DNA of 20,158 bases, taken from Actinomycetota bacterium. GTDB lineage: Bacteria > Actinomycetota > Actinomycetes > Actinomycetales > Microbacteriaceae. This document shows, piece by piece, positions 8,510 through 15,844 of the stretch. Position 1 is the stretch's first letter. Every line of letters begins with the position of its first letter. Below the pieces are notes generated by a model that had not been told where the DNA came from, ran no database searches, and worked only from the letters and a program-made list of their open reading frames with translations. The stretch covers positions 1-20,158 of the forward strand of contig JAQBZV010000002.1 in the NCBI GenBank assembly GCA_027728145.1. The letters run 5' to 3'. The translations under genes were made by a program, and so were the position numbers.

Positions 8510-10945
8510 ACTGCGCTCACCGACAAGACCTCCGCCTCCCAGCCCTCCGAACGAATCGTTGACGTCGAACTGACGGACGAAATGGAGGGCTCTTTCCTCG
8601 AGTACGCCTACTCGGTGATTTACTCCCGAGCACTTCCGGATGCGCGAGATGGTCTGAAACCGGTGCAGCGTCGAATCATCTACCAGATGTCTCAGATGGG
8701 TCTCGCCCCTGACAAGGGCCACGTCAAGTCTGCGCGCGTGGTGGGCGATGTCATGGGCAAACTCCACCCGCACGGTGACAGCGCGATTTATGACGCCCTG
8801 GTTCGTTTGTCCCAGTCCTTCAGCATGCGAGTTCCCATGGTGGATGGGCACGGAAACTTTGGTTCCCTCGACGATGGCCCCGCTGCCGCTCGGTACACAG
8901 AGGCCAGACTTCGGCCAGAGGCTATGGCGATGGTCAAAGACCTGGGGGAAGACGTCGTAGATTTTGTCCCGAACTACGACAACCAGCTCCTCCAACCCAG
9001 CGTGTTGCCGTCGGCTTTCCCCAACTTGTTGGTCAATGGGGCCAGCGGTATTGCCGTGGGAATGGCCACCAACATGGCCCCCCACAACATGGGCGAGGTC
9101 ATCGATGCTGCCTGCCACCTGATTGACAACCCCGATGCGTCACTCACAGACCTGATGGCGCTGATTCCCGGACCCGACTTGCCCTCCGGTGGAACGATTG
9201 TGGGGCTAGAGGGTGTTGTGGAAGCGTATGAAACCGGTAAGGGGAGTTTCAAAACTCGAGCAACCGTGAGCGTTGAGAGCCTCGGTCCCCGCAAAACCGG
9301 CTTAGTGGTCACGGAACTTCCCTACCTCGTCGGACCCGAGCGTGTTATCGACAAGATCAAGGATGCCGTCAACGCCAAGAAGCTGGCCGGAATCAGCGAT
9401 GTGACCGACCTGACTGACCGGCACCACGGCCTGCGCCTCGTGATCGGTGTCAAGAGTGGTTTCGATCCGGCTGCTCTGCTTCAGGAGCTCTACCGGCTCA
9501 CACCGCTCGAGGAGAGCTTTTCCATCAACTCTGTGGCGTTGGTGGACGGCCAGCCACAGACTCTCGGCCTGCTGGATCTTCTCCGCGTCTATATCGACCA
9601 CCGCATTAAGGTCGTCACGAGACGCTCGAGTCATCGTCTCGACCAGCGCAGAGCCCGCTTGCATCTGGTGGAGGGTTTGCTCATCGCAATTCTTGACATC
9701 GACGAGGTGATTCAGGTCATTCGAGCCTCGGATGACTCTCAGGCCGCTGGCACCAGGCTCAAGGAGGTTTTCGACCTCTCAGAAGAACAAACCCAGTACA
9801 TTCTGGAGCTCCGTTTGCGTCGATTGACCAAGTTTTCGCGTATTGAGCTGGAAACAGAACGTGACGAGTTGACTGCGGAAATAGCGACCCTCGAAGCACT
9901 ATTGGCCGACACGTCGCTTATCCGCAAAACTGTTCAAACAGAACTCCAGGAAACCAAGGCGGCATACGACACTCCCCGAAGGACAGTCCTCTCCGGGGAC
10001 AAGCCCACTCCACCACGAGTCGCGACAGCACCGGAGAATCTTCAGATTTCCGACAGCGCATGCCAGGTTCTGGTGTCTGCGTCAGGCATGGCTGGCCGAA
10101 TTGATTCCTCAGACAAGCCGGGGGCTCCAGCCAAAAGATCTCCCCACGATGCGCTCCTCGCGTCACTAGACACTCGGGTGCGGGGCTCGCTCGGAGCCAT
10201 TACCAGCGCGGGGGTCCTGCATGTCTTCAGCCCGATGGACCTTCCTGTCCTTGATGTCAAAACCCCAAAAGTGGGCCAAGGAACTTCTCTCAAGTCCTAC
10301 CTGGGTTTGGGGCCCGCGGACGGGTCACTCCTCGCGGTGGTCAACCTGGAGGACGCACCCCTAGTGGCTCTGGGAACCGCACGCGGTGTTGTGAAGCGGG
10401 TGAGTCTCGCGGAGCTTCCCGATCGACCCCACCACACCCTGATTTCGCTGAAGGACGGCGACACGGTTGTGGGAGCAGCTCCCGCCCCCGATGATCACCA
10501 CGTTGTCTTTGTGACCACTCGCGGGGCACTTCTCAACTTTCCCGCACACCTCGTCCGCCCGCAGGGACTCGCAGCCGGAGGTATGCAGGGGATGAGTGTG
10601 CCCGAGGACAGCGCGGTGCTCGCTATGACTGCCGTGCTGCGAGAGAAAGCCACGGTTATTACCCTGTCGGGCTCCACTGAGGTCCTCCCGGGAACCGAGT
10701 CCCAGCGCGCCAAGAGGACGGCCCTGATCGAGTTCCCGGTGAAGGGTCGAGCAACATCCGGGGTGCGCGCGCACTCGTTTCTCAAAGGCGAAGACGCTCT
10801 CACCGCTGCCTATGTGGGATATTCGCCCCTGGCGATGGGTCCGCGCGGGCAAGCGGTTGCGCTGCCCGAGGATCTCGCCAAGAGAGATGCCTCGGGGGTC
10901 TTGCTCGAGGGAAGTGTGAGTGCGATGGGAGAGCAACTCTCCTAA
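8507..10945 (+). CDS. parC: DNA topoisomerase IV subunit A
   Basis: The DNA-cleaving subunit of a type IIA topoisomerase that decatenates chromosomes, acting with ParE. In 812 residues, the winged-helix breakage domain carries the catalytic Tyr130 ([11 protein letters not shown]). The quinolone-pocket helix is [10 protein letters not shown], with Ser92 and Asp96 at the positions of E. coli GyrA Ser83 and Asp87. A C-terminal beta-pinwheel of about 310 residues follows, with a degenerate GyrA box ([12 protein letters not shown]) rather than QRGGKG. That, and the neighbouring parE, favour topoisomerase IV over gyrase. The ATG at 8507 gives [11 protein letters not shown], with AGG 9 nt upstream; longer in-frame extension to 8348 would be antisense to the phosphodiesterase. 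Its stop interlocks with that of convergent parE. Confidence 0.94.
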   Translation: MTALTDKTSASQPSERIVDVELTDEMEGSFLEYAYSVIYSRALPDARDGLKPVQRRIIYQMSQMGLAPDKGHVKSARVVGDVMGKLHPHGDSAIYDALVRLSQSFSMRVPMVDGHGNFGSLDDGPAAARYTEARLRPEAMAMVKDLGEDVVDFVPNYDNQLLQPSVLPSAFPNLLVNGASGIAVGMATNMAPHNMGEVIDAACHLIDNPDASLTDLMALIPGPDLPSGGTIVGLEGVVEAYETGKGSFKTRATVSVESLGPRKTGLVVTELPYLVGPERVIDKIKDAVNAKKLAGISDVTDLTDRHHGLRLVIGVKSGFDPAALLQELYRLTPLEESFSINSVALVDGQPQTLGLLDLLRVYIDHRIKVVTRRSSHRLDQRRARLHLVEGLLIAILDIDEVIQVIRASDDSQAAGTRLKEVFDLSEEQTQYILELRLRRLTKFSRIELETERDELTAEIATLEALLADTSLIRKTVQTELQETKAAYDTPRRTVLSGDKPTPPRVATAPENLQISDSACQVLVSASGMAGRIDSSDKPGAPAKRSPHDALLASLDTRVRGSLGAITSAGVLHVFSPMDLPVLDVKTPKVGQGTSLKSYLGLGPADGSLLAVVNLEDAPLVALGTARGVVKRVSLAELPDRPHHTLISLKDGDTVVGAAPAPDDHHVVFVTTRGALLNFPAHLVRPQGLAAGGMQGMSVPEDSAVLAMTAVLREKATVITLSGSTEVLPGTESQRAKRTALIEFPVKGRATSGVRAHSFLKGEDALTAAYVGYSPLAMGPRGQAVALPEDLAKRDASGVLLEGSVSAMGEQLS

Positions 10946-13023
10946 GCGTCGATTCGCTCCGATGCCAAGCCTGGGCCGGAGATGATGAAGTCTCGCCGCG
11001 GTGCAACCTCGTTGCCCATGAGGAGTTCGAAGACGCGAGATGCGTTCTCTGCATCAGAGACCCGGACCCTCCGCAGTGTTCTGTTTTCCCGATTCATAGT
11101 GGTTTCGGCCAACTGATCGGCATCCATTTCCCCCAGGCCCTTGTAACGCTGGATGGGCTCCTGATACGTCTTGCCTGCTTTCTGCAGGCTCGCGAGCAGA
11201 CCCTGGAGTTCATCCTCCGAATAGGTATAGATCATCTCTTTGGGGGCTTTCCCTCGACCATTGACCACCACCCGGTGCAGCGGAGGAACCGCGGCATACA
11301 CCCGCCCCTCCTCCACCAGTGGTCTCATGTAGCGGAAGAACAGCGTGAGCAAAAGGGTTCGAATGTGGGCACCATCAACATCGGCGTCCGACATGATGAT
11401 GATTTTCCCGTAACGGGCCGCGGAAACATCGAAGGTGCGCCCAGACCCCGCACCAATCACCTGAATGATCGCAGCACACTCCTGGTTGTCCAGCATGTCC
11501 TGAACCGACGCCTTCTGAGTGTTCAGAATCTTGCCTCGAATGGGCAATAGTGCTTGATGCTCAGAATCGCGCGCGAGCTTTGCGGTTCCCAACGCCGAAT
11601 CGCCCTCCACGATGAACAGCTCGCTGCCCTCAGTTTCCTTGCTTCGACAGTCGACAAGTTTTGTGGGGAGCGTGGAGGATTCCAAAGCGTTCTTGCGACG
11701 TTGGGTTTCTTTGAGGGCCCGCGCTGACACGCGGGTCTTCATCTCGGCCACAATCTTTTCCTGCAGTGCCAAGGCAAAGGCCTTGTCCTCCCGCTTTCCC
11801 GAGGCAAACTTTGCGCTGAGACCCTGCGACACAACCTGCGACACGATTGCCTTAATCCCGGGTGTCCCCAAAACCTCTTTGGTTTGACCTTCAAACTGGG
11901 GCTCAGGGACTCTCACGGCAATGATGGCGGTCAGGCCAGCGAGAATGTCATCCTTCTCGACCTTGTCTTTGCCCAGCTTGAGTTTCCGAGCGTTCTTCTC
12001 AATCTCCGCTCGAAGGGTCTTCACCAAAGCTAAATCAAACCCTTGCTGGTGGGTCCCGCCCTTCGGGGTTTGGATGATGTTGACGAAGCTCTTTTGCACA
12101 GTGTCGTACCCGGTTCCCCACTGGATGACAACATCCACGGAGGCGGTTCGCACGAGGTCTCGAGACTCCAGCTTTCCCGTGTCGTCCAGAACCGGGACCG
12201 TCTCCTCGAACTGACCCTCGCCAGAGAAACGCCACGGCCCAACCACCGGCTGGTCCGGGGCAAGAAACTCCAGGAAGTCAGAGAGTCCCCCAGCGGCGGA
12301 GAAGGTCGTGCGAACAGACTCACCGGTGCTGTGGTCGTCGACATGGATCGACAGCCCTGGCACCAGAAACGCAGTCTGACGGGCTCGTTCTGTGAGCTCC
12401 GCCGGGGCAAAGGTGACGTTCTTGCCGAAAATCTGAGGGTCTGGCCAGAACCTCACCCGGGTTCCCGTGACGCCTTTGGCGACCTTCCCGATAACCCTTA
12501 GTTCGCTACCGTCCACGAAGGGCTCAAAAGTGGAGCCCGGCAATGGGCCCTCAGGTCCGTCGCGGAAAACTCCGGGCTCACCGCGGTGAAACGACATCGC
12601 CCAGGTTTTGCCCTCCCGATCCACCTCGACATCGAGACGCTCAGCTAGGGCGTTCACGACGGATGCTCCCACCCCGTGGAGTCCGCCTGAGGCCGCATAC
12701 GAACCCGCCCCAAACTTTCCGCCGGCGTGAAGTTTCGTGAACACAAGCTCGAGACCTGTCAAGCCTGTGCGTGGCTCAATATCGACCGGGACTCCACGTC
12801 CCTGGTCGCCGACTTGGACGCTTCCATCGGCGTGCACTTCGACTGTGATGTCCGTTCCGTGACCGCCGACCGACTCGTCCACCGAGTTATCGATGAGCTC
12901 CCATAGACAGTGCATGAGCCCGCGAGAGTCGGTCGACCCGATGTACATACCTGGACGTTTACGAACCGCCTCGAGTCCTTCCAGGACCGTCAGATGCCTG
13001 GCGGAGTAATCAGGTGAGGGCAC
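10942..13023 (-). CDS. parE: DNA topoisomerase IV subunit B (ATPase)
   Basis: The ATPase subunit that powers ParC strand passage. With the GTG start at 13023 it has 693 residues, usual for the family. The GHKL ATP site shows ELIDNSVDE (Asn46), DQGRGVPV (73-80) and [13 protein letters not shown] (114-126). The TOPRIM domain shows EGDSALG (473-479) and the metal motif DADVDG (546-551). The C-terminal [15 protein letters not shown] segment is intact. The GTG at 13023 is chosen because [21 protein letters not shown] begins where relatives begin and GAGGAAAG lies about 7 nt upstream. An ATG at 13158 would add 45 Arg-rich residues with no resemblance to the family and no ribosome-binding site. It is tail-to-tail with parC, so the two partners are convergent rather than co-transcribed. 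Confidence 0.92.
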   Translation of the reverse strand: MPSPDYSARHLTVLEGLEAVRKRPGMYIGSTDSRGLMHCLWELIDNSVDESVGGHGTDITVEVHADGSVQVGDQGRGVPVDIEPRTGLTGLELVFTKLHAGGKFGAGSYAASGGLHGVGASVVNALAERLDVEVDREGKTWAMSFHRGEPGVFRDGPEGPLPGSTFEPFVDGSELRVIGKVAKGVTGTRVRFWPDPQIFGKNVTFAPAELTERARQTAFLVPGLSIHVDDHSTGESVRTTFSAAGGLSDFLEFLAPDQPVVGPWRFSGEGQFEETVPVLDDTGKLESRDLVRTASVDVVIQWGTGYDTVQKSFVNIIQTPKGGTHQQGFDLALVKTLRAEIEKNARKLKLGKDKVEKDDILAGLTAIIAVRVPEPQFEGQTKEVLGTPGIKAIVSQVVSQGLSAKFASGKREDKAFALALQEKIVAEMKTRVSARALKETQRRKNALESSTLPTKLVDCRSKETEGSELFIVEGDSALGTAKLARDSEHQALLPIRGKILNTQKASVQDMLDNQECAAIIQVIGAGSGRTFDVSAARYGKIIIMSDADVDGAHIRTLLLTLFFRYMRPLVEEGRVYAAVPPLHRVVVNGRGKAPKEMIYTYSEDELQGLLASLQKAGKTYQEPIQRYKGLGEMDADQLAETTMNRENRTLRRVRVSDAENASRVFELLMGNEVAPRRDFIISGPGLASERIDA

Positions 13024-13200
13024 AATCTCTCTTTCCTCAGGAACCAACGCCCTGAGCTTATTGGTCTCCACCCCGGGCGTGGCCTTACAACGCCGCAGGC
13101 GCCCAATACGCGGTGGGCGAAACTGGGAGAGTCTGGCGGGGGAATGTCGGTTGGTCATGGTGGAATAGTGCAACAGCCCACACGACCTCGAGGAGATGGA
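13024..13200. promoter_or_regulatory. divergent region between parE and the DUF7455 gene
   Basis: 177 bp if parE starts at the GTG (42 bp if at the ATG 13158). It should hold promoters for parE leftward and the DUF7455-racemase run rightward. On the minus strand CACTAT lies 6 nt before the ATG at 13158, a near match to the leaderless pattern that could favour that longer start. No strong -35/-10 pair stands out rightward. Confidence 0.35.
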
Positions 13201-13434
13201 ATGTCGTACGCAGCACCAGAGACCGCAGAAGCAACCCTCGAGACCTCCCCAGCTCTCGGCGCCATGGATCAGTGCGACAGTTGTGGCGCCCAGGCTTATG
13301 TCCGCGTCACACTCTCTGCTGGAGAACTGCTGTTCTGCGGACACCACGCGGCTAAGCACCGTGAGTCGCTGGGTGACAAGGTGGTCGGCTGGCACGACGA
13401 GACAGACCGTCTACGGGATGAACGCGCCAGCTAG
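13201..13434 (+). CDS. DUF7455 family small zinc-binding protein
   Basis: A 77-residue actinobacterial protein of the DUF7455 family, function unknown. The N-terminal 20 residues are low-complexity. The core has Cys25 and Cys28 (DQCDSCGAQAYV), then Cys46 with His48/His49 (LFCGHHAAKH), a likely Cys/His zinc site. The start is ATG 13201 with GAGGAG at ideal distance; an in-frame ATG at 13144 would overlap the parE upstream region and lacks a site. This small gene sits between parE and the sigma-factor locus in other actinobacteria as well, supporting the call. Here its last 17 bp overlap the next gene, so translation of the racemase-like pair is probably coupled to it. Confidence 0.87.
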   Translation: MSYAAPETAEATLETSPALGAMDQCDSCGAQAYVRVTLSAGELLFCGHHAAKHRESLGDKVVGWHDETDRLRDERAS

Positions 13435-14068
13435 CCTGAGCGCACCACTGCGACGAGTCAGGTTTTCCCGCGAGGCACTTGCACTCGCTTTTAGTGAACT
13501 CACTACACAGGGCCTTATTCCTGACCTCCGGTCCAATGCCTACGGACTGGGCCTCGAGCAGGTCAGCGCCATCGCTCGAGATGCGGGTCTGAAGGAAGCG
13601 GTGATCTCCGAAGCAGACCACGGGTCGTCTGTGCTCGCGGCCGCGGCCCCAGCCACTACTGGCTCAATCGACTGGCTGGAGGGCTCTCACGTGGTGGTCA
13701 CCCTCGAAGCTGACGTTGTCTCGCTCAAGCGCGTTCCTGCGGGAACGCCAGTGTCCTATGGCTACCAGTACCGAACCCCTCAAGAAACAACCCTCGCGCT
13801 GATCAGCGCTGGGTTTGCCGACGGAGTGCCAAGAACTGCGTCCATGAAGGGACACGTGGCGCTTGCTGGCGCCACACATCTGATCGCAGGACGAATAGCC
13901 ATGGACCAGATGGTGCTCGACATCGGGGACACTTCTGCGTCGCTCGGCGACGTTGCCACCATCTGGGGTACGACTCCGACTCTTCGAGAGTGGTCGCAAT
14001 GGTCGGGTCGACCGAGTTCACTGTTGGTGGCGCAACTCGCTCCACGGGTGGTGACGATATGGGAGTAG
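13418..14068 (+). CDS. barrel-less alanine racemase-like protein, C-terminal domain with catalytic Tyr
   Basis: A 216-residue relative of alanine racemase (usual length about 370). The start resembles the family N-terminus: DLRSNAYGLG (36-45) aligns with the VKANAYGHG PLP-lysine motif, but Arg38 replaces the Lys. After about residue 80 the chain jumps to the C-terminal beta domain, so most of the PLP barrel is gone. That domain is well preserved: PAGTPVSYGYQYR holds Tyr114 at the position of catalytic Tyr265 (Geobacillus numbering), AGFADGVPR is intact, and AGRIAMDQM holds Met162 (Met312). In ordinary racemases these residues act in the partner chain's active site. The gene overlaps DUF7455 by 17 bp and the full-length racemase by 10 bp. 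It cannot be active alone; I infer it is a partner subunit of the next protein. A decaying duplicate is the alternative, but there is no stop or frameshift and the Tyr/Met motifs are conserved. Confidence 0.85.
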   Translation: MNAPASLSAPLRRVRFSREALALAFSELTTQGLIPDLRSNAYGLGLEQVSAIARDAGLKEAVISEADHGSSVLAAAAPATTGSIDWLEGSHVVVTLEADVVSLKRVPAGTPVSYGYQYRTPQETTLALISAGFADGVPRTASMKGHVALAGATHLIAGRIAMDQMVLDIGDTSASLGDVATIWGTTPTLREWSQWSGRPSSLLVAQLAPRVVTIWE

Positions 14069-15144
14069 TGAAGCGTTGTCACGCCGTCATCTCGCTCTCC
14101 GCCTTCCGCGCTAACCTCCATCAGGCTCGGGAAACACTCGCCGGTGACGCGAAGCTGATGGTTGCGATTAAGTCAGAGGCCTACGGGCATGGGGGTGTTG
14201 AGCTCGCACGCGCAGCAGTGGAAGCGGGAGCTGACGCGCTCGCGGTCCTTGACATTGCGCAGGGAAAAATTCTTCGTGGCGTGGATTCCAGCATTCCTCT
14301 GCTGTGTTGGTTGCACTCCCCCACCAGTGACTTTGCCGGCGCGGCAGAGGCACGTCTCGATGTGGGAATTTCCGGGGTGTGGCAATTGGAACTCCTGCGC
14401 GAACAGGCGCCAGGGCTCGCCACTCGGGTGCACCTCAAAATCGACACCGGTTTACACAGAAACGGTGCCCTGCCGGAGCTCTGGCCCGAGTTGGTCAGAC
14501 GAGCTGCAGAGCTCGAGAAAGAGGGGCACATCAATGTGGTCGCGATCTGGTCGCACCTCGCCGATACCTCGCTGGAGGAAGACAGGTCCTCTCTGCAACG
14601 CTTCCACGACGCCGTTGCTATCGCTCGAGAGGGCGGGCTCACTCCGGAGATGCTCCACATTGCGGCCTCAGCGGCGGCCGCCGAGCTTCCCGAGACCCGC
14701 CTCGACCTGGTGCGCATCGGGATAATTGCTTACGGTGTTTCTCCCTTTGATGACCGCAGTGCCCAGGAGCTGGGATTCCAGCCCGTGATGGCTGTCCACG
14801 CCCGGGTCCTCTCTCACTCGAGTGATGGCACACAGGCGACACTGGGGATGGGTTTTGGCGATGGCCTACTCCCTCCCCTCACTTCCGATGGCTGGGTCTC
14901 CCACGGTGGAGTGCGCTTCGGCATCGACTCTGTCGAGGCCGACCACATGGTTATCTCAGCTCACGCCGGCAGCGCTCTGCCGGCGCTCGGAGACTCTGTG
15001 ACGCTCTGGGGAGATCCCGCGGGGACATCTCCGCGAGCAGAAGATTGGGCCAGCTGGGCCGGAACAATTGGCGATGAAGTTGTCGCCTCGGTGGCGCAGC
15101 ACGTTCCACGGCGCTTTATCGAGCAGATCCCAACCGCCGAATGA
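14059..15144 (+). CDS. alr: alanine racemase lacking the catalytic Tyr loop (PLP-lysine subunit)
   Basis: A 361-residue fold-type III PLP enzyme of the alanine racemase family. The barrel half is complete: PLP Lys38 and Tyr42 (AIKSEAYGHG), Lys127 and Arg134 (HLKIDTGLHRNG), His166 (WSHLAD), Ser204 (HIAASAAA) and Arg219 (VRIGIIAYG), all near Geobacillus numbering. The C-terminal domain is not normal. From HARVLS to GFGDG there are about 17 fewer residues, removing the VSYG segment with catalytic Tyr265. The RICMDQ motif has become VRFGIDS, with Ile289 for Met. The missing pieces are those kept by the preceding gene. It starts at ATG 14059, inside that gene; a GTG at 14068 (GGGAG 3 nt upstream) is possible. 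Its last 29 bp overlap convergent gatD. It makes D-Ala for peptidoglycan, or racemises another amino acid; most likely only as a heterodimer (inference). Confidence 0.9.
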   Translation: MGVVKRCHAVISLSAFRANLHQARETLAGDAKLMVAIKSEAYGHGGVELARAAVEAGADALAVLDIAQGKILRGVDSSIPLLCWLHSPTSDFAGAAEARLDVGISGVWQLELLREQAPGLATRVHLKIDTGLHRNGALPELWPELVRRAAELEKEGHINVVAIWSHLADTSLEEDRSSLQRFHDAVAIAREGGLTPEMLHIAASAAAAELPETRLDLVRIGIIAYGVSPFDDRSAQELGFQPVMAVHARVLSHSSDGTQATLGMGFGDGLLPPLTSDGWVSHGGVRFGIDSVEADHMVISAHAGSALPALGDSVTLWGDPAGTSPRAEDWASWAGTIGDEVVASVAQHVPRRFIEQIPTAE

Positions 15145-15844
15145 TTCTGCTTCTGGCCTGACCGGCGGCCGCCTCCACCCGCTGATGAAACTCACCAATC
15201 TCAGGCTCGAGGCCTCGAGACGCCAGAACATCTGAGGCGATATCGAGAGCCCAGTGGGGGTTGAGGGCAAGTGCCGGCCCTCCCAGCCGAGTCGCGAAGA
15301 GGTTCTCTCCGCGCATACCCTCGGCCACCGGTAGCCCCTCCGGGGGGCTCTCGAGGGTCACCAGGGACTGCCCCTCGAGTATTTCGGTCGTGCCGATCTG
15401 GTTGATGTAGCCAGCACTCTCTCGTCCTCGGTAGTCAAGGCCGTGAACCTCACCTGCGAACCGTCCGGTGCGATGGTCAGCTCGGGAGGGAAAAACCCCC
15501 GCGCCGGGAACTACATCTCCCCCAGCAGTAATGAGCGTCTCTCCCAAGAGATCCCACCCCATGCCCACGGCAATCCAATGCGCTCGTGAGAGTTTCCAGT
15601 TCTGGAACAAGCGAACTAGCCCGATCAGCTCGGTCGCCGCGGGCCCAATCTGGGATGTGGACCCACTGCCCACCGTCACAATATCGACGGTGCTGGGGGC
15701 ATCCTGTGGCCCGTGAATATCGACGATGGATGCCTCGTGGCCCATCTGACGAAGCGTCATTGCCACAATCTCCGCAGAAGCTGAACTGCCGTTGAGGCCC
15801 AAGCGCTTGGGTAATACTCGGGCAATGGTGAACCACTGGGTCAT
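15116..15844 (-). CDS. gatD: GatD-like glutamine amidotransferase lacking catalytic Cys and His
   Basis: A 242-residue class I glutamine amidotransferase-like protein matching GatD, the partner that feeds ammonia to MurT for amidating lipid II D-Glu. The family nucleophile motif VCGGYQLLG reads VGMGWDLLG here: Gly94 replaces the Cys. The LHGPLL motif reads LGGPAL: Gly188 replaces the catalytic His. The GFENHGGRT segment is also altered (AGYINQIGTT). Glutaminase activity should therefore be absent, while the fold markers remain. The ATG at 15844 overlaps the murT stop in ATGA, the standard murT-gatD coupling, so a complex with MurT is still expected. It may act as a structural subunit, or MurT may use another amine donor. 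No frameshift is seen. Its end overlaps alr by 29 bp. Confidence 0.87.
   Translation of the reverse strand: MTQWFTIARVLPKRLGLNGSSASAEIVAMTLRQMGHEASIVDIHGPQDAPSTVDIVTVGSGSTSQIGPAATELIGLVRLFQNWKLSRAHWIAVGMGWDLLGETLITAGGDVVPGAGVFPSRADHRTGRFAGEVHGLDYRGRESAGYINQIGTTEILEGQSLVTLESPPEGLPVAEGMRGENLFATRLGGPALALNPHWALDIASDVLASRGLEPEIGEFHQRVEAAAGQARSRIIRRLGSAR

Noticed and set aside
8495..9118. Upstream extension of the phosphodiesterase reading frame by about 200 residues
   Set aside because: The extension is antisense to the conserved N-terminus of parC, has no family similarity, and a start with a good ribosome site exists at 8494.
8507..13023. Naming the topoisomerase genes gyrA and gyrB
   Set aside because: The A subunit lacks the QRGGKG GyrA box, and the location near the sigma factor and DUF7455 genes matches actinobacterial topoisomerase IV. 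Gyrase is expected elsewhere in the genome.
13418..14068. Calling the short racemase gene a pseudogene
   Set aside because: There is no internal stop or frameshift, the catalytic Tyr and Met motifs of the C-terminal domain are intact, and overlaps with both neighbours are orderly. The complementary defect in the next gene fits a working partner better.
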